Source of the DNA: Colwellia sp.
GTDB lineage: Bacteria; Pseudomonadota; Gammaproteobacteria; Enterobacterales; Alteromonadaceae
NCBI GenBank assembly: GCA_022969215.1
Contig: JALJPA010000012.1
Location: forward strand, 1 to 43,210
Reading direction: 5' to 3'
DNA length: 43,210 nt
Of this stretch, positions 7,290 to 14,770 are shown piece by piece. Numbering within the stretch: the stretch's first letter is position 1; each line of letters opens with the position of its first letter. The notes under the pieces are model-generated. The model saw nothing but the letters and a program-made list of their open reading frames with translations. It was not told the origin of the DNA and searched no databases. Both the position numbers and the translations under genes were made by a program.

Positions 7290-7700
7290 ATGCAGACCAT
7301 CACCGCTGAAACCATCATGGACCGTTCACCGTTATCATTTCGCCCCGATAGCGGGGTGATCGTCGCCCTGCGCCAGCTGCTAACCGCCAGTATGTCCGGT
7401 GCACCGGTGGTTGATGCCGATAACAATCTAATCGGCTTTCTGTCCGAAGCTGACTGTATGCGCGGCGCGCTGATGGGAGGCTACTTCTCGACCATCGGCG
7501 AGTTAGTTCGCGACCGGATGACAACAGAAGTCGAATCGGTCGGTGCCAATACCAACCTGGTCGATGTCGCGGAGAAATTTCTGCACAACAATCGCCGGGT
7601 ACTGCCGGTTGTTGAGGAAGGTAAAGTGGTCGGGCTGGTGCAGCGCCGCTGCGTACTCGAGCAACTACTGGAGCAAATTGACAACAAGTGTATTGCCTAA
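7290..7700 (+). CDS. CBS-pair domain protein, GC-rich, probably acquired
   Basis: A 136-residue cytoplasmic protein made almost entirely of two CBS motifs (about 6-60 and 72-128), a module that usually binds adenine nucleotides and senses energy state. Typical elements are TIMDRSP, GAPVVDADNNLIGFLSEADC, DRMTTEVESV and RRVLPVVEEGKVVGLVQRRCVLE. The start at 7290 is chosen because AGGAG at 7279-7283 precedes it at good spacing and the CBS fold begins there; the upstream in-frame extension to 7203 is AT-rich and not family-like. My hand count for 7321-7560 gives 139 G or C in 240 bases (58%), against about 35% in a line of neighbouring ahpC. Composition and position between oxyR and the ahpC promoter suggest horizontal acquisition. 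Partner and function are unknown. Confidence 0.85.
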   Translation: MQTITAETIMDRSPLSFRPDSGVIVALRQLLTASMSGAPVVDADNNLIGFLSEADCMRGALMGGYFSTIGELVRDRMTTEVESVGANTNLVDVAEKFLHNNRRVLPVVEEGKVVGLVQRRCVLEQLLEQIDNKCIA

Positions 7701-7765
7701 GTAATTGTGGCCTTAAATTTATAGTTTCTAACTCGTAATGGGGGCAGAGCAAGTTTCAATGATTT

Positions 7766-7925
7766 GTCGCGGTGGCGACGACTGCCGCTTTCATGGACGA
7801 CTTTAAGTAATAAATAATGCAGGTATTGACTATAAACATAAAATTGATGATTTATGTTTTTACTGAGTAGGGCGTCGCAGGGGTTCCAAGGTACGTCGCT
7901 CATTGGGTGTGGTCGCCACCGCGAC
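7766..7925. repeat. Fourteen-bp perfect GC-rich inverted repeat pair with an inner AT hairpin
   Basis: GTCGCGGTGGCGAC (7766-7779) is the exact reverse complement of GTCGCCACCGCGAC (7912-7925). Between them, near 7835-7860, AAACATAAA and TTTATGTTT form a second, AT-rich stem. Nested inverted repeats of contrasting composition suggest a mobile-element remnant or a structured RNA downstream of the CBS gene. Confidence 0.75.
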
Positions 7926-8022
7926 GCCAAGCAGAGAAATAAACTCAAGCTAGATTTGTATACACGAAACAGAGCCTGATGCTGGTGATCGCCACAGCCG
8001 TAAAATAACTCCAAGCCTAGTA

Positions 8023-8059
8023 ATAGGTTTTAACTATCATATCTATAATTACTATCGAT
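8023..8059 (+). promoter_or_regulatory. OxyR box of ahpC
   Basis: Four tetranucleotides at exact 7-base spacing: ATAG (8023-8026), CTAT (8034-8037), ATAA (8045-8048), CGAT (8056-8059), matching the OxyR pattern ATAG-N7-CTAT-N7-ATAG-N7-CTAT at 14 of 16 positions. A TATTAT -10 at 8083-8088 would put the box at about -72 to -36, the classical activating position just upstream of the -35 element. Confidence 0.8.
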
Positions 8060-8177
8060 TATACTAATCCAAGCCTGATCGCTATTATTATCCCATCTTA
8101 AACGAAGCGGTTAACTCTACATCGAGGAAGCGCTTTAAAAAAGTTACTTAATCTACTTAACTAAATGGGAGTTCATT

Positions 8178-8747
8178 ATGAACCAATCAATTATCAATAC
8201 TAAATTATTACCTTTTAACGCTACTGCTTTTCACAACGGTGAGTTTGTTGAATTAAGCGAAAAAGATGTTGCCGATAAATGGTCAATATTCTTCTTCTAC
8301 CCAGCTGACTTCACTTTTGTTTGTCCTACTGAATTAGGCGACATGGCAGACCACTACGCAGAATTACAAAAAATGGGTGTTGAAGTTTACTCAGTATCAA
8401 CTGATACCCACTTTACGCATAAAGCATGGCACGATACTTCAGATACTATTAAGAAAATTTCTTACCCTATGATTGGTGACCCAACTGGCGCAATCACGCG
8501 TAATTTCGGTGTCATGATTGAAGAAGAAGGTTTAGCACTTCGTGGTACTTTTGTAATTAACCCTGAAGGCGAAATCAAAATCGCTGAAGTACATGACCTA
8601 GGTATAGGCCGAAGCGCAGCAGAATTACTTCGTAAAGTTAAAGCTGCACAATATGTAGCAGAGCATGACGGTGAAGTATGTCCAGCAGCATGGCAGCCAG
8701 GTGCAGATACTTTAGCGCCATCTCTAGACTTAGTAGGTAAAATCTAA
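8178..8747 (+). CDS. ahpC: Alkyl hydroperoxide reductase subunit C, 2-Cys peroxiredoxin
   Basis: Cytoplasmic thiol peroxidase that reduces hydrogen peroxide, alkyl hydroperoxides and peroxynitrite, recycled by AhpF. The 189 residues are full length. The peroxidatic cysteine is C49 in FYPADFTFVCPTE, with the conserved P and T upstream; the resolving cysteine is C168 in GEVCPAAW. GGGAG at 8167-8171 supports the ATG. An OxyR box lies 119 bases upstream. A nested palindrome and a strong intrinsic terminator separate it from ahpF, so ahpC is probably made in excess of ahpF. Confidence 0.98.
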   Translation: MNQSIINTKLLPFNATAFHNGEFVELSEKDVADKWSIFFFYPADFTFVCPTELGDMADHYAELQKMGVEVYSVSTDTHFTHKAWHDTSDTIKKISYPMIGDPTGAITRNFGVMIEEEGLALRGTFVINPEGEIKIAEVHDLGIGRSAAELLRKVKAAQYVAEHDGEVCPAAWQPGADTLAPSLDLVGKI

Positions 8748-8748
8748 A

Positions 8749-8882
8749 GTTTGATTAGTTAAGTTTTCCTTAGGTTTATTTAACTACCACCTACTTTTTG
8801 TTGCTCGGAAATCGCATAGAAAGCCTATGCTCATTCCTCGCGCCTCAAGTAGGAGGCATTTAATTTAAACCTAAAATCAAAC
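8749..8882. repeat. Nested imperfect palindrome between ahpC and ahpF
   Basis: The interval reads as concentric complementary blocks: AGTTTGATT near 8749 with AATCAAACT near 8874, AGGTTTA with TAAACCT, CTACTT with AAGTAG, and GCATAG with CTATGC at the tip. Such full-length pairing over about 134 bases suggests a small palindromic mobile element or a very stable mRNA structure. Confidence 0.6.
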
Positions 8883-8884
8883 TT

Positions 8885-8926
8885 AGGATCACAGCAGTAA
8901 ATTAACAATCTTGCTGCGATCCTTTT
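8885..8926 (+). terminator. Intrinsic terminator between ahpC and ahpF
   Basis: AGGATC (8885-8890) plus CAGCA (8892-8896) pair with TGCTG (8912-8916) plus GATCCT (8918-8923), with one opposed mismatch, and the stem runs into TTTT. It would stop most transcripts leaving ahpC, acting as an attenuator if ahpF depends on the ahpC promoter. Confidence 0.85.
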
Positions 8927-9001
8927 AACTACAGTTCCTTTTCCTTATCACTTTCCGAATGAAAGCTTTTCCAGTACTCATCCATTTCAGCAGAGGTCAT
9001 T

Positions 9002-10585
9002 ATGTTAGACACAAATTTACAAACACAATTAAAAAGTTATTTAGAAAATTTAAAAACACCAGTCGAGCTGGTCACCTTTACTGATGAAAGTCCTAAGGCA
9101 AAAGAACTTAGCCAACTAGTAAATCAAATTGCTGAGCTATCTCCACTGGTTACTGCCATTGACGGTAACCTTTCCTCTAGTAAAGCTGAGCAAGCTACCA
9201 ATGAACGTGTGCCTTCTATGTTAGTGCGCTCGGTAGCAACTGGCAGTGAAATGCGTTTTGCCGGTCTACCGATGGGCCATGAATTTACCTCACTAGTTAT
9301 GGCGTTATTACACAGTGGTTCACATCCATTAAAATTGGATACAGAGCAAATAGAACAAGTACGTAATCTTGATGGCGAGTTTGAATTTGAGACTTATATT
9401 TCACTAAGCTGTCAAAATTGTCCTGATGTAGTGCAAGCCCTTAATATGATGGCGGCAATCAATCCACAAATAAAACATACCATGATCGATGGTTCATTAT
9501 TTCAAACCGAAGTATTTGATCGCGACATCATGTCAGTACCAACTGTTTATTTAAACGGTGAGTCGTTTGGTCAAGGTCGTATGTCATTAACCGATATTTT
9601 AAATAAGGTTGATAAAAATTCTGGTGCTCGCCAAGCCAAGGTACTTGAGAATAAAGAGACCTATGACTTCTTAGTTGTGGGTGGTGGTCCAGCGGGCGCA
9701 GCAGCAGCAATTTATGCGGCACGAAAAGGCATTAGTACTGGCTTAGTTGCCGACCGATTTGGTGGGCAAGTCAGTGAGACCCTGGCAATTGAAAACTTTA
9801 TTTCGGTAAAAGCCACTCAAGGACCGAAGCTGGTTGCTAGTTTAGAGGAACATGTTCGTGATTATGATGTTGATATCATGAACAGTAACAAAGCTAGCCA
9901 AGTGAAGCGTAATGAGGAAACAGGTTTAATTGAAGTCAGCCTAGAAAATGGCGCGGTACTACGCAGTAAAGCGGTGGTCTTGGCAACAGGTGCACGATGG
10001 CGTGAAATGAACGTACCGGGTGAACATGAATATCGCGGTAAAGGTGTTGCTTACTGCCCTCATTGTGACGGACCATTATTTAAAGGTAAAGCAGTAGCCG
10101 TTATCGGTGGCGGAAACTCAGGTATTGAAGCAGCCATTGATTTAGCTGGTCTTGTGGAACATGTCACGGTATTAGAATTTGCTGACACTTTACGTGCTGA
10201 TGACATCCTAGTAAGAAAAGCGAACTCATTGACCAATGTAACAATTATTACCAATGCACAAACTACACAAGTTAATGGCGACGGTAAACGGGTAACTAGT
10301 TTGAGTTACACTGACCGCAGCACCGATGAAAGCCATGAGTTAACATTAGCGGGAATTTTTGTGCAAATAGGTTTGATGCCTAACACTGAGTTTTTACAAG
10401 GAGATATCGAGCTAACTAATCGCGGTGAAATTATCGCTGGTGCTCGTGGTGAAACTTCAATCGCCGGTGTCTTCGCTGCTGGTGATGTAACTGATAGTCC
10501 GTATAAGCAAATAATTATTGCTATGGGCAGTGGCGCTAATGCTGCGCTAGGCGCTTTTGATTACCTTATTCGCCAAGATGTTTAA
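9002..10585 (+). CDS. ahpF: Alkyl hydroperoxide reductase subunit F
   Basis: NADH-dependent flavoprotein disulfide reductase that transfers electrons to AhpC. The 527 residues have the usual order: an N-terminal double thioredoxin-like domain (about 1-200) with redox pair C137/C140 in SCQNCPDV, an FAD-binding region starting at [12 protein letters not shown] (about 226-237), the thioredoxin-reductase-like active site YCPHCDG (about 346-352), an NAD-binding [10 protein letters not shown], and a C-terminal FAD motif [15 protein letters not shown] just before the ATG supports the start. It follows ahpC in the same direction, beyond a palindromic element and a terminator. No specific OxyR box is visible before ahpF itself. 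Confidence 0.98.
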   Translation: MLDTNLQTQLKSYLENLKTPVELVTFTDESPKAKELSQLVNQIAELSPLVTAIDGNLSSSKAEQATNERVPSMLVRSVATGSEMRFAGLPMGHEFTSLVMALLHSGSHPLKLDTEQIEQVRNLDGEFEFETYISLSCQNCPDVVQALNMMAAINPQIKHTMIDGSLFQTEVFDRDIMSVPTVYLNGESFGQGRMSLTDILNKVDKNSGARQAKVLENKETYDFLVVGGGPAGAAAAIYAARKGISTGLVADRFGGQVSETLAIENFISVKATQGPKLVASLEEHVRDYDVDIMNSNKASQVKRNEETGLIEVSLENGAVLRSKAVVLATGARWREMNVPGEHEYRGKGVAYCPHCDGPLFKGKAVAVIGGGNSGIEAAIDLAGLVEHVTVLEFADTLRADDILVRKANSLTNVTIITNAQTTQVNGDGKRVTSLSYTDRSTDESHELTLAGIFVQIGLMPNTEFLQGDIELTNRGEIIAGARGETSIAGVFAAGDVTDSPYKQIIIAMGSGANAALGAFDYLIRQDV

Positions 10586-10645
10586 TAAAGATCAGCGAGA
10601 GAGTTGAAGATTAGTCACTTGTTATTAGAGCAACTCCATTAGCAG

Positions 10646-10681
10646 AAAGCCGATTAAAATTAACTTTTAAGCGGCTTTTTA
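10646..10681. terminator. Bidirectional terminator between ahpF and the hybrid kinase
   Basis: AAAGCCG (10646-10652) pairs with CGGCTTT (10672-10678), with additional AAAA/TTTT pairing inside. T-rich ends on both strands allow it to serve both the plus-strand ahpF and the minus-strand kinase, which converge here. Confidence 0.85.
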
Positions 10682-10738
10682 GTTATTACATTAGTGATTA
10701 AATTAGTTATTAACTGAGTAGCTAAATTAATAGCTAAG

Positions 10739-13597
10739 CTATTTGAAGTTTTTGTATTTAGCGAGCACAGTTTTACTTACTTCAAGTAAGCAGGCCGTCA
10801 GTTGCTCAATATTGATAGGCTTGGCAAGATGTTTAGTAAAACCCAGTGCCAGCGCTTTGTCTTTACTGCGAGTATCAACATCGGCCGTTAAAGCAAATAT
10901 AGGTAAATCTGCATATTTAGGCATTGCCCTTATTTTTTCTGTGGCTTGATAACCATCCAACACGGGCATCTGACAATCCATCAAAATCACATCTACCGGT
11001 TCAGTTTGTAAGTGATCGATAGCCAATTGGCCATTTTCGACAATTACAGCATCAATGCCTAGCTTAGTCAGTATTGTCTTGATTAGTTTTTGGTTAATAC
11101 GATTATCTTCAGCAACCAATACTTTTAGGACCGTGAGTTCATCATGGTCGCTAGCAACCTTGGTTACTAGTGCTGCATTATTTAGTGGACTTTGTTCATT
11201 TTCTCTGACTAATAGCTCAAATGTATTTTGGGTATATTCTTCTGCTTTCGGTTTTATACTGGTTAGCGGCAGCCAGCAAGTAAAAATAAAGCTACTACCT
11301 GCTCCGAGTTTACTTTCTATTGAGATATCTCCGTCCATTAAACTGCTAAGTTTCTTGGCAATGGTTAAGCCTAAGCCTGTGCCACCAAAGTCGCGAGAGG
11401 TTGAATCGTCCGCTTGGGTGAAGGGTTTAAATAGTTTATCAATACGATCCTCAGCGATGCCAATACCTGTATCCTTTACTTTTATCGACAAGTGTACTTT
11501 ATTGCGAGTAACTTCAAGTACGTCGGCTGTCATGGATACATTACCACTCTGGGTGAATTTAATCGCATTACCACATAAATTCATTAAAATTTGCTCTATG
11601 CGGGTTTGATCACCTAAAAATGTAACGGCAGAAGGAATGTTGTCTCTTAGTTGCCAAGTGAGATCTTTATTACTTGCTTCCACTTCAAATAAGCTATAAA
11701 TACGACTTAACATTAAATGTATATCAAAGGCTTCATTAGTGAGGTAGATTTTTTCTGATTCAATTTTTGAGATATCAAGAATGTTATTCACTATGTGAAG
11801 AAGTAAGTCTGAGGAGATATCAATATGCTGCAAATAGGATTTTATCTCCTCCATGTTGTTAGATACCTTGGCAAGTTGCGCGAAGCCAATTACTGAGTTC
11901 ATTGGTGTTCTAATTTCATGACTCATATTGGCTAGAAACTGGCTTTTTGCTTTATTCGCATAATTGGCTTCTTGCATCGCCTTTTGTAGCGATTCGGTAC
12001 GCTGGTCAACTTGATTATTAAGTTGTAATTGCCTGTTATGCATTAATAAAAGTGAGGCAACTATGGTGGTGGCAATAACAACGAGTAATAAGTAAAACTG
12101 CAGGAATCCTTGATGCTTTTGTTGGTTTAAATAACTTTTCTTAGCAAATAAGTGGATATACCAGGTTTGTCCAGCCACATTGAAAGAATGGCTAAAATGC
12201 TGGTTAATATCCTTTGAGTTGACTTGACTGTCTTCGGTATTGGAGATAAACCATGCTTTTTTATTTTGTTCGTACAATTGGAAATGGAAGAGTTTTTGTT
12301 GTGAAGCACTGATCGCATTAGCAATAATTTTTTCTGCTAAAAATACGCCTGTGGCAAAACCAATTAATTGTTTATCCGCGTTATTTTTAGTTGGCATAGT
12401 TTGTTCAAAGACCGGAAAAAACAACAAAAAAGCTGGTTCTTCTTTAAAAGACTGTACTAGCTGAATTATCGGAGTGGCTTGCGGTTGATAATTAACCATG
12501 GTGCTATCTAAAGATTTTTTTCGAGACGGATTGGAGTACACATTAAAGCCAATTGCTTTCGCATTACTCTCTTCTGGGCTGATAAGTCTGACATAAATCA
12601 TGTCGTCATTAATGGCTAACGGTTTGCCTCTAATGGTGGTTTTTTTACCGTAAAGCTTTGTTAATTCACTTTCATGTTTTTGCTTGTCTGCTTGAGTAAT
12701 CAAGGGGTTCCATGACATGGCTTTAAGCGTGTTAGAGCTTCGTGTGAGGTTATGTACAAAAGTATGAAACTGTTCACGGCTAGCATCAGGGTTGTGTTGG
12801 ATAAATTCGGCTAATAAACTTAATTGCTGAATACTGCTACTTATTTGTCGGTAAATACCATTTTCAATCACTTTTACTTCTTTGGTCACCAACTCATCGG
12901 TATTGATATTTGAGCTAGTAATAAAAAACTTGGTAAGCAAAGTGATAATAATGAATAAAACGCTGACTGAATATATAATTATCCACCTCGCTTTACGCTG
13001 CTCAGTTTTTAGATGGCGAAAGTTAAGTAAACTTAAGATAAAGGGCAGTGCCAGTAATACCCCCAATGAGTCACCTAACCACCAAAAAAGCAAATTTAAT
13101 TGGAAATCTTCTACGGCGTATTGGGGGTTAAATACAGTAAGAGAGCTAACGCCTATCGTTGCAGAAATTAGGTTAATTAGAATGCCAACAATGAAAATAA
13201 AATAGAGGGTGTTTTTATTCTGCCACTGGCTAATTGGGTTACCAAGCCAGTTGCGAAGCAGTGCACTACCCATCATGGCTTGTAGACCTGCGCCACTGGC
13301 TATGATGGCATTTTGTATCGAGGCAGTTGAAAATAGCAGTGTCGAGTCGAAATTAAGGGTAAATGAAAAGTTAAAAATATAGGATGCTAAAAAGACAGCT
13401 GGGAAAAATCGCCACCACCACAAATAGCAGCCAACCAGTGCTATTCCTGCAGGTAACCAAATATAGATTATTTGACTTTGAAATGAAATGGATGATAAAA
13501 GGTAGCCACAAATAATATAACTAGCAAAGAGCGTAAGGTATAACGGCCAAGTTTTTGCTAGTGAATAGTTGTCTTTTAATGGGCTGGCGTTGGTCAC
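10739..13597 (-). CDS. Hybrid sensor histidine kinase: MASE1, CHASE, HisKA, HATPase, REC
   Basis: Inner-membrane two-component sensor of 952 residues. An N-terminal multi-helix MASE1-type membrane domain (about 10-215) is followed by a periplasmic CHASE-type sensor (about 235-500, with the characteristic KAMSWNPLITQADKQKHE), another transmembrane helix near 505-525 and a short coiled coil. HisKA carries H560 in SHEIRTPMNSVIGFA. The ATPase domain shows N, G1 and G2 boxes (NLCGNAIKFT, DTGIGI, GGTGLGLTIAKKL). A C-terminal receiver (about 822-945) has phosphoacceptor D874 in LMDCQMPVLDGYQ and K926. No output domain or cognate regulator lies alongside, so signalling must pass to a protein elsewhere, perhaps through an Hpt intermediate. 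The ligand is unknown. The gene is alone on the minus strand. Confidence 0.93.
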   Translation of the reverse strand: MTNASPLKDNYSLAKTWPLYLTLFASYIICGYLLSSISFQSQIIYIWLPAGIALVGCYLWWWRFFPAVFLASYIFNFSFTLNFDSTLLFSTASIQNAIIASGAGLQAMMGSALLRNWLGNPISQWQNKNTLYFIFIVGILINLISATIGVSSLTVFNPQYAVEDFQLNLLFWWLGDSLGVLLALPFILSLLNFRHLKTEQRKARWIIIYSVSVLFIIITLLTKFFITSSNINTDELVTKEVKVIENGIYRQISSSIQQLSLLAEFIQHNPDASREQFHTFVHNLTRSSNTLKAMSWNPLITQADKQKHESELTKLYGKKTTIRGKPLAINDDMIYVRLISPEESNAKAIGFNVYSNPSRKKSLDSTMVNYQPQATPIIQLVQSFKEEPAFLLFFPVFEQTMPTKNNADKQLIGFATGVFLAEKIIANAISASQQKLFHFQLYEQNKKAWFISNTEDSQVNSKDINQHFSHSFNVAGQTWYIHLFAKKSYLNQQKHQGFLQFYLLLVVIATTIVASLLLMHNRQLQLNNQVDQRTESLQKAMQEANYANKAKSQFLANMSHEIRTPMNSVIGFAQLAKVSNNMEEIKSYLQHIDISSDLLLHIVNNILDISKIESEKIYLTNEAFDIHLMLSRIYSLFEVEASNKDLTWQLRDNIPSAVTFLGDQTRIEQILMNLCGNAIKFTQSGNVSMTADVLEVTRNKVHLSIKVKDTGIGIAEDRIDKLFKPFTQADDSTSRDFGGTGLGLTIAKKLSSLMDGDISIESKLGAGSSFIFTCWLPLTSIKPKAEEYTQNTFELLVRENEQSPLNNAALVTKVASDHDELTVLKVLVAEDNRINQKLIKTILTKLGIDAVIVENGQLAIDHLQTEPVDVILMDCQMPVLDGYQATEKIRAMPKYADLPIFALTADVDTRSKDKALALGFTKHLAKPINIEQLTACLLEVSKTVLAKYKNFK

Positions 13598-13909
13598 AAC
13601 AATCCTTTGATTTATATAACTTAGATCCTCAATTAACTATAAACTAAAAGTTAGCATTTACAACTTAAGCAAAGCTTTTGTTATGCTTGGTAAATATTAC
13701 TTTTTTTCACTAATTTTTGTTTGCTTAAATTATTGGTTTAGTGGACTTAAATAGGGTTATTTTTGGGTGATATTTTCTCTGGAACTCTTGCCTTTAAGTC
13801 TCAAATTTAAACATTTGTTCAAACTGGCTTTAGCGTAACTAAAGCTACACTATTAGTGGTCTGTAAATTGCTTGCAATATAACCGTCAATATATTGTGGA
13901 ATTTATTAA
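13598..13909. other. Divergent intergenic region, no gene seen
   Basis: This 312-base AT-rich stretch separates the hybrid kinase (minus) from the 241-residue gene (plus), so it should contain both promoters. I see no reading frame worth calling, no clear operator and no copy of the repeats found elsewhere. A short inverted pair, CTTTAG and CTAAAG, occurs near 13830-13850. Confidence 0.5.
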
Positions 13910-14635
13910 ATGATTAATAACCTAGGCTTGTATAGCGCCGTATATACTAACAATTCAACTGTAGCTCAAAAGAATACTACTGAAATTCAAGCGGTAATTG
14001 AAAAGCATGCTGAAAATAGCGTTAAAAGTGAAGGTTCAGCGGACTTAGCTACTAATAATTTATTTTTATCAAGCAGGGCTCAAAAAATAAATGCTATTAG
14101 TAGCGAGTTTTTTAGTGGTAATCAGCTGACTTTAGATGATGTCGGCAAGCTGAAAGAAAAGCTATACCAATTTGGCCTTATTTCAGAGGGGGATTATGCC
14201 GCTTTAACCGGTGGCTCTGTAAATGAGGGAAATAGTGAAGCTAGCGAGAAAATGTCCACCACCACCTTAACTAGCTTTATCGGTGACTTTCTTGAACGCT
14301 TGAATGCCGAGGACGAAAATAAAGATGTCCAAGGTGAAGATGTTGTTACTGAAAGTGAAACCATAGTGGCTCTAACAGGGGCATTAAATATCGCCAAAGA
14401 AATCCTAGCCAATGTTGAGGAACAGAAGCATAAAGCAGACTTTAAGTCATCTCTTCAGGGGGCGTTAGCTTTACTTAAAGATACTATCAATGATAAATCA
14501 TTTGTAGGCTTACCCTTAGATGATCAAATAGGATTATCTAAGGTACAGCAAGCGTTGGAAATTGTTGACCACCTGTCCCCACAACGACTGAATAACAATA
14601 AAGTTAATCAGTATATTGAGTTATCTTTTAGATAG
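13910..14635 (+). CDS. Uncharacterised soluble protein, 241 aa
   Basis: I do not recognise a family. The protein has no signal peptide or membrane segment and is rich in E, N, S, T and L. The N-terminus (1-45) looks disordered; residues 46-105 (NNLFLSSRAQKINAISSEFF, then LTLDDVGKLKEKLYQFGLISEGDYAAL) look helical and could be a small folded domain; 106-150 is an acidic serine-rich linker; the rest is predicted helical. The opening style resembles short proteins of Alteromonadales with an LSS-R motif, but this is a weak impression. It stands between the divergent kinase and the YdbH-like gene, separated from the latter by 135 bases. Codon use matches the neighbours, so it is likely a real, native gene. 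Confidence 0.7.
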   Translation: MINNLGLYSAVYTNNSTVAQKNTTEIQAVIEKHAENSVKSEGSADLATNNLFLSSRAQKINAISSEFFSGNQLTLDDVGKLKEKLYQFGLISEGDYAALTGGSVNEGNSEASEKMSTTTLTSFIGDFLERLNAEDENKDVQGEDVVTESETIVALTGALNIAKEILANVEEQKHKADFKSSLQGALALLKDTINDKSFVGLPLDDQIGLSKVQQALEIVDHLSPQRLNNNKVNQYIELSFR

Positions 14636-14770
14636 CCGATTGAGTATATTCTTTTGTTCGCCATTCTAATCTAGTTACAATGACTTTCTGATATACTTGA
14701 TAAAACGATACTAGAGTCATGTCATGGCTATATAGCTATCACATTCATATTTGATGGTAAGGGATTTTAA

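Noticed and set aside
7315-7752. Long minus-strand frame opposite the CBS gene
   Set aside because: Antisense frame opened by the high GC content; Arg/Pro-rich low-complexity translation, while the plus strand has a clear CBS family protein.
7697-8014. Minus-strand 105-codon frame across the nested inverted repeats
   Set aside because: Follows repeat DNA, no recognised family and no ribosome site found; better explained as structured or mobile non-coding DNA. If relatives conserve it as protein, this should be revisited.
11055-11609. Plus-strand 184-codon frame inside the hybrid kinase
   Set aside because: Antisense shadow of the HATPase and linker region; serine-rich, no family resemblance.
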